Notes: generated by a model from the letters alone, not told the origin. 26,359 nt of DNA from an uncultured Christensenellaceae bacterium (GCA_910587025.1 CAJUKR010000020.1:1-26359), one strand, 5' to 3'. Positions 15,961 through 24,915 are shown, numbered from the stretch's first letter. Made by a program: numbers and translations.

Positions 15961-17766
15961 TTATTCTTTGTTTTCGCCGCTTTCTTTGTCTTTAGGATCT
16001 TCGGAAACCGCTTCGGCGGATTCTTCGTTATTTTCCGCGACGGGCTGTTCATCTGCGGATCGAGCGCCGTCTTTTTTCTTCGCCGCGCGCGCCGCCGCCT
16101 TGGCATCGGCTTTCGCTTTTTTCTCCGCAAGTTTAGCCTGATATTTAGCTTCCTCTTCGTCGAAGTTCAGTCCCTTCTTTTCGCAAACGGCTTTCAACTC
16201 GTTTATGCGCGACTCTTCGGCAAGACGATCCTGTTCGTCCTGCTCGCGCTGCATACGCACCTCGGGATCGATCCACTCTTCCCCGCGCGCAAGAGTTTCG
16301 GCTTTCTGCCGCTCGCGGATCTCCTGCTGTTCGCTCTTGACGTTCTTTTCCACTGTAAACAGAAGCAACAACAGACCGCAAACGCCGTAAGCGATCGTTT
16401 CCACCCATATATAACTTGCGGAGATCGCCGCGCGCGCCATATCGTTTTGCACCGCGCCCGCCAATATATCGAGATTGCCGTCATAACCCGTTGCTCCGAG
16501 AAGTCCGCTGATTATCGCGTTGCATATGGGCGTAGCGGCAACCATTACGGACGAATAGATCGACATCGTAAGTCCGTCGCAACGGAAGCCTTTTTTCGCT
16601 TCGATATGATCGAGCACGTCTGCAAGCATTGCGAGAATCAGATAGCAAGCGGGCGCGGAACCGAGACACTTAAGCGCGATACCTATCGCAACGGGAACGA
16701 TATTATTCCCGCCTATGATCGCGATAACGCCGCCGACCACTCCGAGCGCCATACCCGCAACGGTCAGATTTTTCTTTCCGAACTTATTCGAAAGCGGCCA
16801 CACGAACGCAACCGCGATCGCCATGGGGATCGCGCCGAGAACGGCGAGTATGGACTGCGACATACCGAACATTTCGGCATTTTCCCAGAACGAATTATCG
16901 AGCACCCATTTGCAGAAGTACGCCATAGAGCCGTTCTTCATCGCGCCGCTCCACTGGAATATCAGATAAAATATAATGACGAACCACCACATTCTGTCCG
17001 ACGTAACGGCTTTGAGCTGCTTGCCGAGCGAAACTTTTTTGCTCTCGACGTTCCGAGTTGCTTTTGTTTCTTCCGTAACGCGCTCGCGGGTAAACATATA
17101 CTGAAGCGAGATCGTAAGAAAACCGAATATCGCAACGCCGAGCATGACCGCGAACCACAACGGAATGCTCGTTCCGAGCAGACCGAGAAGCGCCGGGAAT
17201 ACCATCGACCCCGCGCCCATAACACCGAGCTGAGCGACATTCGTAACCGAAGCAAGCAGACTGCGCTGTTTCATGTTCCGCGTCGAAAGCGGAATAAGCG
17301 TGCTGTTTGCGGTATTGTAAATGGGATAAGCTATCGAATAGAACAGATTGTAAGCGATAGCGATCCAGACCATGCGCGCCACGGTATCCTCGAACGGCAT
17401 GATAAACATCAATACGCTAGACACCGAAAGCGTCAACGCGGAAAGCAATATCCACGGTCGCGCTTTGCCCTGCAACGTCTTGGTTCTCTCGATCAGCTGA
17501 CCGACCACGATGTTCCCCAAAACTATCAGCGCGGTGGAAGCGAGCTGCAAGATCATAAGGAAAGTCAGGGCGCCGCCGTTGCCCGGGAACAGAACGTCGG
17601 TAAAATACATTTGCAGAATGCTCGTAAATATACCGCCGGAAAGCAACGCGCCGAACGGACCTATAAAATAACCGATCAGCATCTCGGGCGGTTTTACGTT
17701 TACCGATTTCACTCGGCTGTTGAAAAACGCATTGCCGAACAACGAAGTTTTTGCTTTGTCTTTCAT
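15961..17766 (-). CDS. GPH-family sugar:cation symporter with long charged C-terminal tail, 601 aa
   Basis: A membrane transporter of the glycoside-pentoside-hexuronide:cation symporter family (MFS superfamily), which imports oligosaccharides or glycosides with Na+ or H+. About 12 hydrophobic segments occupy residues 25-485. The family loop after helix 2 appears as GQLIERTKTLQGKARPW, and the cytoplasmic loop before helix 5 as YNTANSTLIPLSTRNMKQRS. The last 115 residues form a hydrophilic, Glu/Lys/Ala-rich, likely coiled tail including RGEEWIDPEVR; such tails recur in gut Clostridial members, but their role is unknown. The start is ATG 17764-17766 with AAGGAA about 9 nt upstream; the TTG just before is rejected. 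The gene is alone between its promoter and a terminator. A link to the GH3 enzyme is plausible but not shown. Confidence 0.88.
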   Translation of the reverse strand: MKDKAKTSLFGNAFFNSRVKSVNVKPPEMLIGYFIGPFGALLSGGIFTSILQMYFTDVLFPGNGGALTFLMILQLASTALIVLGNIVVGQLIERTKTLQGKARPWILLSALTLSVSSVLMFIMPFEDTVARMVWIAIAYNLFYSIAYPIYNTANSTLIPLSTRNMKQRSLLASVTNVAQLGVMGAGSMVFPALLGLLGTSIPLWFAVMLGVAIFGFLTISLQYMFTRERVTEETKATRNVESKKVSLGKQLKAVTSDRMWWFVIIFYLIFQWSGAMKNGSMAYFCKWVLDNSFWENAEMFGMSQSILAVLGAIPMAIAVAFVWPLSNKFGKKNLTVAGMALGVVGGVIAIIGGNNIVPVAIGIALKCLGSAPACYLILAMLADVLDHIEAKKGFRCDGLTMSIYSSVMVAATPICNAIISGLLGATGYDGNLDILAGAVQNDMARAAISASYIWVETIAYGVCGLLLLLFTVEKNVKSEQQEIRERQKAETLARGEEWIDPEVRMQREQDEQDRLAEESRINELKAVCEKKGLNFDEEEAKYQAKLAEKKAKADAKAAARAAKKKDGARSADEQPVAENNEESAEAVSEDPKDKESGENKE

Positions 17767-17808
17767 CAAGTTTCATTCCTTTTGTCTGTCATATAACTTT
17801 ACCGTACA

Positions 17809-17837
17809 ATAATAAAACACCTCTCGCGCTTTGTCAA
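17809..17837 (-). promoter_or_regulatory. Promoter of the symporter gene
   Basis: Minus strand: TTGACA (17832-17837), 17 bp, TATTAT (17809-17814). The leader to the ATG is about 36 nt. Confidence 0.75.
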
Positions 17838-17928
17838 TACGTTTGTAAAAAGTGCGCACAAATTTTCTACTTTTAAGCAAAAAATGTCCATTTTCGGCGT
17901 TACGGCTTACGTTTCTCAAACAAAATAA

Positions 17929-17951
17929 AAAGACCGTCTTTAACGGTCTTT
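17929..17951 (-). terminator. Intrinsic terminator after the phospholipase C-like gene
   Basis: AAAGACCGT (17929-17937) pairs with ACGGTCTTT (17943-17951) on a 5-nt loop. The minus-strand tail is TTTTATTTTG. Confidence 0.85.
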
Positions 17952-17965
17952 GCGAAATGCGCAAT

Positions 17966-18838
17966 TCAATCGACGTTTATGCCTTTCAAAAGATGGGTAT
18001 TGAACTCTTCGCGCGGGAGTTCTGTATTACCGTTGTATGCGTCGAGAAAGAGCCGAAGCATACCGCGGCACTTATCGACCGCTTTTTCGTAAAGCTCGTC
18101 TACGCTGTCCGTAGACTTGCGGCTTTCGTCCTCTCTGTAATGCCATTCGCGGTGTTCTTCGTTCAGGAAAGAACGGTCGATCTCGGTTGCCCGTCTGCGG
18201 AACAATGCGGCGAGATGTCGGAAGCGAAGCGAATACTTTCCGAGGAATCCGTAAAATCCACCTTTGCGAAAACGTCTGTCGGTGGTGCCGCGCACATAAC
18301 GAAAATAGTTTTTGATCGCATGGCGTACTGCTTTACGCGTAGCGGACACACCCTTCGCTTCAAACACCCGAACATAAAGTTCGGTTATCACATTCATATT
18401 TATATCGTGCACGCCGTACGGCAAACCGTACTTTTCGACGGATATACCGAGTTTATCGAGAAAATACGAGTCGAGATCGGTTTCCATTCGCGTATGACAT
18501 ATGGAACGAAGCAATTTCGTGACACCGCGGTTATGCGCGACGAAATACACATAGGGATGAAACACCGCGTCCGACGCGCAATGAGTGACATAACCGAGCA
18601 CATACGACAGCGCTTCGGGATGCGTACGGCAAAAATCGAGCATTGTCGTAAACGTACCGTAAATGTCGTCCGTATGAAGCATGTTGCCGAGGTTGTGTTT
18701 AGCGAATTTAATGAACCGGAAAAAGAACAGCGAATCCGCGCCCTGAGCGCCGAAATAATAATCGGCGAGACGGACTTCGTCCGAAATGACTTCTTTCGAG
18801 TCCTCGGCAATGAGTTGATGTGTATAAGCGGTGGGCAT
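17966..18838 (-). CDS. Zinc-dependent phospholipase C family protein, 290 aa
   Basis: It resembles the zinc phospholipase C/S1-P1 nuclease-like fold (PF00882 type). The pattern of metal-ligand candidates is YTHQLIAED at the N-terminus, GAQGADSLFF, LGNMLHTDD and GYVTHCASDAVFHPYVYF, an ordering shared by many Clostridial cytoplasmic homologues. There is no signal peptide, unlike the secreted toxins of the family, so it is probably an intracellular hydrolase of unknown substrate. The ATG at 18836-18838 follows AAAGG at very short distance, so initiation looks weak. An in-frame TAA just upstream excludes a longer form. It lies 106 bp after the P-type ATPase gene in the same direction, with a long hairpin between them. 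Confidence 0.75.
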   Translation of the reverse strand: MPTAYTHQLIAEDSKEVISDEVRLADYYFGAQGADSLFFFRFIKFAKHNLGNMLHTDDIYGTFTTMLDFCRTHPEALSYVLGYVTHCASDAVFHPYVYFVAHNRGVTKLLRSICHTRMETDLDSYFLDKLGISVEKYGLPYGVHDINMNVITELYVRVFEAKGVSATRKAVRHAIKNYFRYVRGTTDRRFRKGGFYGFLGKYSLRFRHLAALFRRRATEIDRSFLNEEHREWHYREDESRKSTDSVDELYEKAVDKCRGMLRLFLDAYNGNTELPREEFNTHLLKGINVD

Positions 18839-18898
18839 ACCTTTCGATTATTCCCTTTTTATGTATTTCTATTACGTCGTTTTCTGCTTTATGCATGA

Positions 18899-18936
18899 AT
18901 TATGACGACGCGATCGTACTGTCGGGTCGTCATAAT
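18899..18936 (-). terminator. Hairpin after the P-type ATPase gene
   Basis: ATTATGACGAC (18899-18909) pairs with GTCGTCATAAT (18926-18936), with a further CGA/TCG inner pairing. There is no T-run, so it may be a 3' stabilising stem or a weak terminator. No clear promoter for the next gene follows, so read-through into it is likely. Confidence 0.5.
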
Positions 18937-18944
18937 CGGCATTG

Positions 18945-21608
18945 TTATTTTTCGTCTTCCGAAATGTCTATTTCGCCGCGTTTTCCTTCGCGATATTCGT
19001 CGAGAAGCTGTTGTTCCTCTATGCGGCGTTTTTCCTGCGCCGCCGCCTCGACCTCGATCGCCTGCGTGGAAATATTGATCTTATCGGTGACCGCAAACAG
19101 TACGCTCACCACTCCGTAAGCCGCCATAACGACAGTCGCGACAAACAGCCAGTCGGTAACCGTAACCGCATCGAAGTCCATACCGAACATCGAACTTCCG
19201 AGCGCAATCGTACCGAACAGGCAAAGCCCGAAAGTAAGCGCGACGAGCACTATGCGGTAAGCGTTGTACGGCTGAGCGAGACGGATCAGAACGAAATATC
19301 CCGCATACGTAAGCGTCAATGTCGCCATTGTAAGGAATTCGTAATTATATTCCCCGCCGAACTCGCCCGTACCGAAATTAAGCCAATACACGTATACCGC
19401 CATGATCGCGACCGAAAGCGTGAAGCCGCCCGGGAAGGCGTTTTTCAGCATATTCGTCAAGAAACGTCCCTGAACGCGATCCTTGTTCGTCTGCAACGCA
19501 AGGAAGAACGACGGTATGGCGGTAATGAATATTTCGTACATCAGCGTCATGTTCGTCGTAAAGAAATACGACGTACCTATCGCGAGCGAAACTATCGACA
19601 GCAAAACCGTCATCATAGTCTTCATCAGATAAAGCGACGAGGATTTTGCGATATTGTTAATGACTCGCCGCCCTTCCACGACCACGTCGGGCATGGAAGT
19701 AAAGTTATTGTCCATAAGCACGAGGTGCGCTACGTTGCGCGCCGCTTCGGAACCGGAAGCGATGGAAACCGCGCAGTCCGCCTGTCGCATCGCGAGGATA
19801 TCGTTCACGCCGTCGCCCGTCATCGCAACGGTATGCCCCTTGGCTTTCATGCTCTTGACGAGAATACTCTTCTGCTCGGGAGTCACTCTGCCGAAAACGG
19901 TATAGCGGTTTGCCGCTTCCACCACCTCGTGCGTGGAAAGACCCTCGAGCGAGATATAGTTTTCCGCGCCCTCGACGCCTACGCGCCGAGCGACTTCGGA
20001 TACTGTGATCGGGTTGTCGCCCGAAATCACTTTTACAGCAACGTCGTTTTCCTTGAACCAACGTATCGTTTCGACCGCGTCGTCGCGGATATGATCCTCT
20101 ATGACGATCAGGCAAAGCGGACGGCGGAGCGCGGGAAGTTTCTCGCCGCGTATATCCGACGGCGAATGCGCCAGACACATAACGCGGTAACCCTGCGCGG
20201 CGTTATCGTCTATCAGCTTTCTTATACGTATGCCCATATCCGTCAGCACAAACTCGGGCGCGCCGAGCATGAACGTACCCATGTCCTCAAACGTGACCGC
20301 AGACATCTTGCGCGTGGACGAGAACGGCAATACCGTAAGAGCGCGGAACTTCAAATTATATCCGAACTTTGCGGCGAGAGCGATCGCCGTCTGATTATTG
20401 TCTTCGGTCGCAGACAACATCGCGCCTATTATATCGCCGACGGTAAACCCGCCCGTTTCGGCGCCCTTGATCGGAATGACTTTCTTTACAGACATCGAGC
20501 CGTCCGTTATCGTGCCCGTTTTATCCAAACAAAGCGTATCTACGCGCGCCAGCATTTCTATACAATACAAATTCTGCACCGACGTGTGACGTTTGGCAAG
20601 CCTTATGACAGATGTGGCAAGCGCAACGCTCGTGAGCAGGAACATACCCGAAGGGATCATGCCGACCAGCGCGCCGGATACGGTAGTTATGATCTTATAA
20701 AACAAATGTCCGTCGCCGTCCCCTCTCGCCCACGGATCGATCAACATCGTTTCGTCCACGACGAGCGTGCTGTAAGTACGGTATATCATAAGTATGGCGA
20801 TCGGGATCATAATGACCGATACGACTTTTATAACGAGATTGATCGCGTTGTTGAGTTCGCTCTTCGGTTTCTTGTATTTTTTCGCATACGACGAAAGCGT
20901 TTCGACATAATTGTCGTCGCCTATCTTATCCACGCGGGCATAACAGTTTCCCGACGTCATGAACGATCCGGAAAAGATAACGTCGCCCACACATTTGCGG
21001 ACGGGAACGCTCTCTCCGGTAAGCATGGACTCGTTTACTTCGCATTCGCCTTTTACTATGACCGAATCCGCGCCGATCTGTTTGCCCGATTCGAGATAGA
21101 TTATGTCGTCGAGCACCACATCGCGCACAGGGATCGCTTTCGTAAAACCGTCGCGTACGACGATCGCCGTCGGCGCGGTAACGAGTTTCAGTCGATCTAT
21201 AGTCATTTTGGATTTTATTTCGAGGACTATACCGATAACGGTGTTGACCGACACTATGACAACGAACAGAAATTTGCTCCAGTCCTTTGCGAAATCCACG
21301 ACCAAAAGCATCGCGACGAAAATCACGATGATAAGAAGATTGAGATACGTGAACAGGTTGGATGCGACTATGCGGAAATACGACCGCCCGACCGATTTAC
21401 TCGATACGTTGACGAGTCCGTCGCCTATGCGTTTTTCCACCTGCTCGGAAGCAAGCCCCGTTTCGGCGTCGGGACTGTACCTCTCGGCGCGCGCAGGGTC
21501 TACGCCGTTGCGCTTTTGCGGTTTGCGCTTGCGCCCCTTTGACGCCGAGTAATCGAGAAGGTCGATCGTGGACAGAGTTTTACTGCCTCGTGTGTTCGTT
21601 GAGTTCAT
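18945..21608 (-). CDS. P-type cation-transporting ATPase (CtpE-like), 887 aa
   Basis: A P2-type ATPase that moves a cation across the membrane with ATP. Motifs appear in order: MLTGESVPV (actuator loop, about residue 193), the M4 segment GMIPSGMFLL, CLDKTGTITDG with phosphorylated Asp362, and MTGDGVNDILAM (about 596), followed by C-terminal membrane helices. The M4 sequence IPSG, in place of the IPEGL of classical calcium pumps, and the ELxCIExLARVD-like lead into DKTGT put it in the CtpE-like group. Mycobacterial CtpE has been linked to Ca2+; the ion here is open. A basic N-terminal stretch (residues 20-45) precedes the core. The ATG at 21606-21608 has no Shine-Dalgarno, and TATAAT ends 6 nt upstream, predicting a leaderless mRNA. 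Only 50 bp separate it from trpA, with no terminator, so read-through from trpBA is also possible. Confidence 0.92.
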   Translation of the reverse strand: MNSTNTRGSKTLSTIDLLDYSASKGRKRKPQKRNGVDPARAERYSPDAETGLASEQVEKRIGDGLVNVSSKSVGRSYFRIVASNLFTYLNLLIIVIFVAMLLVVDFAKDWSKFLFVVIVSVNTVIGIVLEIKSKMTIDRLKLVTAPTAIVVRDGFTKAIPVRDVVLDDIIYLESGKQIGADSVIVKGECEVNESMLTGESVPVRKCVGDVIFSGSFMTSGNCYARVDKIGDDNYVETLSSYAKKYKKPKSELNNAINLVIKVVSVIMIPIAILMIYRTYSTLVVDETMLIDPWARGDGDGHLFYKIITTVSGALVGMIPSGMFLLTSVALATSVIRLAKRHTSVQNLYCIEMLARVDTLCLDKTGTITDGSMSVKKVIPIKGAETGGFTVGDIIGAMLSATEDNNQTAIALAAKFGYNLKFRALTVLPFSSTRKMSAVTFEDMGTFMLGAPEFVLTDMGIRIRKLIDDNAAQGYRVMCLAHSPSDIRGEKLPALRRPLCLIVIEDHIRDDAVETIRWFKENDVAVKVISGDNPITVSEVARRVGVEGAENYISLEGLSTHEVVEAANRYTVFGRVTPEQKSILVKSMKAKGHTVAMTGDGVNDILAMRQADCAVSIASGSEAARNVAHLVLMDNNFTSMPDVVVEGRRVINNIAKSSSLYLMKTMMTVLLSIVSLAIGTSYFFTTNMTLMYEIFITAIPSFFLALQTNKDRVQGRFLTNMLKNAFPGGFTLSVAIMAVYVYWLNFGTGEFGGEYNYEFLTMATLTLTYAGYFVLIRLAQPYNAYRIVLVALTFGLCLFGTIALGSSMFGMDFDAVTVTDWLFVATVVMAAYGVVSVLFAVTDKINISTQAIEVEAAAQEKRRIEEQQLLDEYREGKRGEIDISEDEK

Positions 21609-21614
21609 GCCCGT

Positions 21615-21643
21615 ATTATATCATGCCGTCCGCCGTTTGTCAA
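21615..21643 (-). promoter_or_regulatory. Perfect promoter of the P-type ATPase gene, predicted leaderless
   Basis: Minus strand: TTGACA (21638-21643), 17-bp spacer, TATAAT (21615-21620), then exactly 6 nt (21609-21614) to the ATG. This is a full consensus match, so the transcription start should be the A of the start codon. Confidence 0.8.
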
Positions 21644-21658
21644 CGAACGAGGTCGGTT

Positions 21659-22432
21659 TTATCCGCGCACCGCCGACTTCATAGCTTTTACGAGTTCCGT
21701 CACGTAAGGCACGCAGTCCTCTCCATGTTCGGCGATCAGCCGCACGATCGCACTGCCGACGACTACGCCGTCGCAGATCCCCGACATACGTTTCGCCTGC
21801 TCCGACGTCGATATTTCCGAATCCGCGATACACGGCAAACCTGCGGCGTTTATCCGCCTTGCCGTTTCCGCAATGTCCGTACAAAGCCCGCCGATTTCAT
21901 CGGCGACACCGAGCGGCGACATAAATTGCACGAATCCCTCGGCGCGCCGCGTTATAAGATCGACGCGTTCCGAAGACGCGGGCGAAACAATCGACACGTA
22001 TTTTATGCCCGCGCGGGCGCAGGGCAGAGCGAACTCGTCTTTTTCCTCGAGCGGAACGTCGGTCAGGATAAGCGCGTCCGCTCCGACTCTTGCCATGCGA
22101 CGCACAAATTCTTCTGTCCCACGGGAAAACACCACGTTTGCGTAAGTCATGAATGCAAGCGGAACGTCCGTCTTTTTTCTGAGCCGCGCAACCATATCGA
22201 ATACATCGTCCACGGTGACCCCGGCGCTTAATGCGCGTATGTTTGCAGACATAATTACGGGACCTTCGCCCGTCGGATCGGAAAACGGCACTCCGAGTTC
22301 GATCAGATCCGCGCCCGCATCGGCCATGGCAAGCACGAGTTTTTCGGTAGTTTCGATATTCGGATCGCCGCAGGTCAGAAAAGGAACGAAAACCTTACCG
22401 CCCGAAAACGCTTTTTTCGGTCTGTCAGTCAT
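21659..22432 (-). CDS. trpA: Tryptophan synthase alpha subunit, 257 aa
   Basis: TrpA cleaves indole-3-glycerol phosphate to indole and glyceraldehyde 3-phosphate, and passes indole to TrpB through a tunnel. It is a TIM barrel with FLTCGDP near the N-terminus and ELGVPFSDP, where Glu45 matches the catalytic Glu49 of the Salmonella enzyme. The next catalytic position, Asp60 in the usual PLADGP, is Glu56 here (PTGEGP), a conservative change that I recall in some Firmicute enzymes. It overlaps the trpB stop (ATGACTGA, 22425-22432) and has GGGGAGGA upstream, so the two are translationally coupled. No terminator follows. Confidence 0.95.
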   Translation of the reverse strand: MTDRPKKAFSGGKVFVPFLTCGDPNIETTEKLVLAMADAGADLIELGVPFSDPTGEGPVIMSANIRALSAGVTVDDVFDMVARLRKKTDVPLAFMTYANVVFSRGTEEFVRRMARVGADALILTDVPLEEKDEFALPCARAGIKYVSIVSPASSERVDLITRRAEGFVQFMSPLGVADEIGGLCTDIAETARRINAAGLPCIADSEISTSEQAKRMSGICDGVVVGSAIVRLIAEHGEDCVPYVTELVKAMKSAVRG

Positions 22433-23609
22433 ATATATCCTCCCCGCGGTATCGCGCTATTGCGGCGCAGTCTTTGTCGCCGCGCCCTGATATGTTCACA
22501 ACTATTATCTTATCACGGCTCATTTTCGGAGCGATCGCTATCGCGTGAGCCAGCGCGTGCGCGCTCTCGATCGCGGGTATGATGCCCTCCGTTTTCGAGA
22601 GATATTCGAACGCGCCGACCGCTTCGTCGTCGGTCACGGGGACGTATTCCGCCCTGCCTGTATCGTGCAACCATGCGTGTTCGGGACCTATGCCTGGATA
22701 ATCGAGCCCCGCCGATATGGAGTACACCGGCGCGATCTGTCCGTATTCGTCCTGACAAAAATAACTTTTCATTCCGTGAAAAATTCCGGGTTTGCCCGTC
22801 GTTATCGTTGCCGCGGTTTCAAAGGTATCCGCGCCCCGCCCCGCCGCTTCACAGCCGACGAGCCGCACGCTCTTGTCGTCTATAAAATGATAGAACGCGC
22901 CCATAGCGTTCGATCCGCCGCCCACGCATGCGATCACCGCATCGGGAAGTCTGCCTTCTTTCTCGTAAAGCTGAGCCTTGATCTCGCGCGAGATCACCGA
23001 TTGAAAATCGCGCACTATCGTCGGGAACGGGTGCGGTCCCATGACTGAGCCGAGGACGTAATGCGTATCGGATATGCGTTTCGTCCACTCGCGCATCGTT
23101 TCGCTGACAGCGTCTTTGAGCGTAGCCGTTCCGCTGTCCACGGCGTGGACTTTCGCGCCGAGCAGTCGCATCTTATAGACGTTGAGCGCCTGCCGTTCGG
23201 TGTCAGTACGCCCCATGAATATCTCGCACTCCATGCCGAACAATGCCGCCGCCGTCGCGGTTGCGACGCCGTGCTGACCCGCACCCGTCTCGGCTATCAC
23301 GCGCGTTTTGCCCATTTTTTTCGCGAGCAGAACCTGTCCGAGCACGTTGTTTATCTTGTGCGACCCGGTAAAGTTCATGTCCTCGCGCTTTAAGTACACT
23401 TTCGCGCCGCCGAGATCTTCTGTCATTTTCCCGGCGTAATAAAGCGGACTGGGACGGTTTGCGTAACCGTTGAACAGTTCGGTCAGTTCCGAAACGAATT
23501 CGGGATCGTTCTTATATTTCGCGTAAGCCGCTTCCAGTTCGGTCACGGCGTTCATGAGCGTTTCGGGGACGTACTGTCCGCCGTGCGCTCCGAATCTGCC
23601 TTCACTCAT
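22425..23609 (-). CDS. trpB: Tryptophan synthase beta subunit, 394 aa
   Basis: TrpB joins indole and serine to form tryptophan using PLP. Lys85 in MNFTGSHKINN is the PLP Schiff-base lysine (Lys87 in Salmonella). Glu107 in IAETGAGQHGVA is the catalytic Glu109 equivalent, and CVGGGSNAMG binds the PLP phosphate. The length and the FGAHGGQYVPETL start are those of the TrpB1 type, which works with TrpA. It is the first gene after the T-box leader, with GGGAGGT before the ATG. No trpE, G, D, C or F precedes it, so trpBA is a separate unit that could use either indole-glycerol phosphate or free indole. Confidence 0.97.
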   Translation of the reverse strand: MSEGRFGAHGGQYVPETLMNAVTELEAAYAKYKNDPEFVSELTELFNGYANRPSPLYYAGKMTEDLGGAKVYLKREDMNFTGSHKINNVLGQVLLAKKMGKTRVIAETGAGQHGVATATAAALFGMECEIFMGRTDTERQALNVYKMRLLGAKVHAVDSGTATLKDAVSETMREWTKRISDTHYVLGSVMGPHPFPTIVRDFQSVISREIKAQLYEKEGRLPDAVIACVGGGSNAMGAFYHFIDDKSVRLVGCEAAGRGADTFETAATITTGKPGIFHGMKSYFCQDEYGQIAPVYSISAGLDYPGIGPEHAWLHDTGRAEYVPVTDDEAVGAFEYLSKTEGIIPAIESAHALAHAIAIAPKMSRDKIIVVNISGRGDKDCAAIARYRGEDIYD

Positions 23610-23663
23610 AATACCTCCCGCGCCGAAACATCGACGCGCCGTTTTCAGATCGGTATCGGGGAA

Positions 23664-23925
23664 TAAAAAAACGTCCCCGACAAAACTGTCAAGGACGAGT
23701 AATCACCCGTGGTGCCACCTTGTTTATGCGGACGAGCCGCACGCTCGATAGAAATACAATCATATTCCCGATCGTTAACGCCGATCATACGTCGCAGAAT
23801 ACTCGGTTTCCCTTTGACTGCGCCCTCCGCGGCCCATTGTAATAAGCGGCTACTGTCCGGCTTTCACCTGCCCGGACTCTCTGTCAAGCGCCTTTCTTAT
23901 TTTTACTCCCGCGTCAACGGTTTAT
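23664..23925 (-). promoter_or_regulatory. Tryptophan T-box riboswitch controlling trpBA
   Basis: A T-box leader senses uncharged tRNA and lets transcription continue when charging is low. Stem I starts near 23920 (GACGCGGGAGTAA). AATAAG/CUUAUU form the upper stem, and the apical part holds CAGGTGAAAG. The specifier codon, on the 3' side of the specifier loop in ACAATGGGCC, is TGG (23834-23836), i.e. Trp. The T-box sequence AAGGTGGCACCACGGGT lies at 23705-23721. Its UGGC (23714-23717) would pair with GCCA, which fits the G discriminator of bacterial tRNA-Trp. The terminator (23672-23681 with 23688-23697, then T7) competes with the antiterminator. This fills the gap between the esterase and trpB. 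The upstream promoter is not clear (TTGAGC near 23955 with TATAAA-like boxes). Confidence 0.93.
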
Positions 23926-23963
23926 ATTTATTTTTTATAAAATACCACTCCCGCGCTCAAAAG

Positions 23964-24872
23964 TCAAACGTTTGGAGAGGTTTTCAGCAAAAATTCCTCC
24001 GCCCGGTCGAAGAGAGCGCGGCACTCCCGCCATTCGGGATTTTTTACGGGATAAATATGATAATACTCGTGTCCCTCATCATTGCGTTTGGACTTACGGA
24101 AATCGAGCGCGAAACTGCGTCCGAGCGCCGACAAAAGAGCCGCGAACGCGTCCGTCTGTCCTTTGAGCATATCCCCGTCCGACGACGTCAGGAAAGACGG
24201 CGGGATTTCGTATACTTTAAGAAGCTCGGCTACGTCGGTATATTTGTACCACGCGGTTTTTTTATATCCTTTCGGAAGCGCATACTTGCAAAGATGCTTG
24301 ATATAATTCTTCGCCCGAAGATCGTATAATCCGCTTATAAACAAAAAGCCGCGCGGAGCAAACCCGCCCGTAACCCCGAAAGCGTCCGAGAGTTTTTCGC
24401 ACGAAGAGATCGCCGACGCATACAGTCCGAGAAGCGCGCCCGCACTGTCGCCGCAAACGTAATAATCCCCGCCTCCGCCGTAATCGCGTATATTCGCCTC
24501 CGTCCACCTCATCGCTTTCGTTATGTCGGATAACTGACCTATAAAATCCGTTTTCGGCACAAGTCGGTAATTCACCGACACAACCACGAAACCATGCCTT
24601 GCAAGCGCGTAGCAAAACCGCTTGTTAAGCTCCTTGTATCCGTATACCAGTCCGCCGCCGTGAATATCGAAAAGCACGGGCGCGCCGCGCTGAGTTTCCT
24701 CGGCGACGTAAACGTCAAGCAGTCCGTCGTCCCCCACGCCTTCGTTGTATGTAATGTCTTTATATTCCTTGACGCCGCTTATCGGCGTCTTGCCTTTTTC
24801 GCACTTCGCGTCGAAGCCCGCCATCGACCGACGGAGTATGCGCGTAAATACGTTCATAACGCATCTGAGCAT
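23964..24872 (-). CDS. Alpha/beta-hydrolase esterase of the HSL (hormone-sensitive lipase-like) type, 302 aa
   Basis: A carboxylesterase/acetyl-esterase type hydrolase. DIHGGGLVYG carries the HGGG oxyanion loop of family IV esterases. Ser143 in VCGDSAGALLG is the nucleophile, TSSDGDML holds the likely catalytic Asp, and NDEGHEYYH the catalytic His, so the triad is complete. There is no signal peptide, so it should be cytoplasmic. The ATG at 24872 follows GGAGGT with 8 nt spacing. Many gut Clostridial homologues deacetylate sugars from plant polysaccharides; that link here is inference. It is divergent from the DJ-1-family gene and ends next to the T-box. Confidence 0.88.
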   Translation of the reverse strand: MLRCVMNVFTRILRRSMAGFDAKCEKGKTPISGVKEYKDITYNEGVGDDGLLDVYVAEETQRGAPVLFDIHGGGLVYGYKELNKRFCYALARHGFVVVSVNYRLVPKTDFIGQLSDITKAMRWTEANIRDYGGGGDYYVCGDSAGALLGLYASAISSCEKLSDAFGVTGGFAPRGFLFISGLYDLRAKNYIKHLCKYALPKGYKKTAWYKYTDVAELLKVYEIPPSFLTSSDGDMLKGQTDAFAALLSALGRSFALDFRKSKRNDEGHEYYHIYPVKNPEWRECRALFDRAEEFLLKTSPNV

Positions 24873-24915
24873 TAACTTAAACCTCCGTTTTCCTCAAAAG
24901 TCATTCTATGAAAAA

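Noticed and set aside
18942..21542. Very long plus-strand open frame (about 866 codons) opposite the P-type ATPase
   Set aside because: It is antisense to a gene with all catalytic motifs; its translation is Arg/His/Tyr-rich with no recognisable domain. Similar antisense frames opposite fusA (9162-11186) and the GH3 gene (750-2633) were rejected for the same reason; they arise from codon bias.
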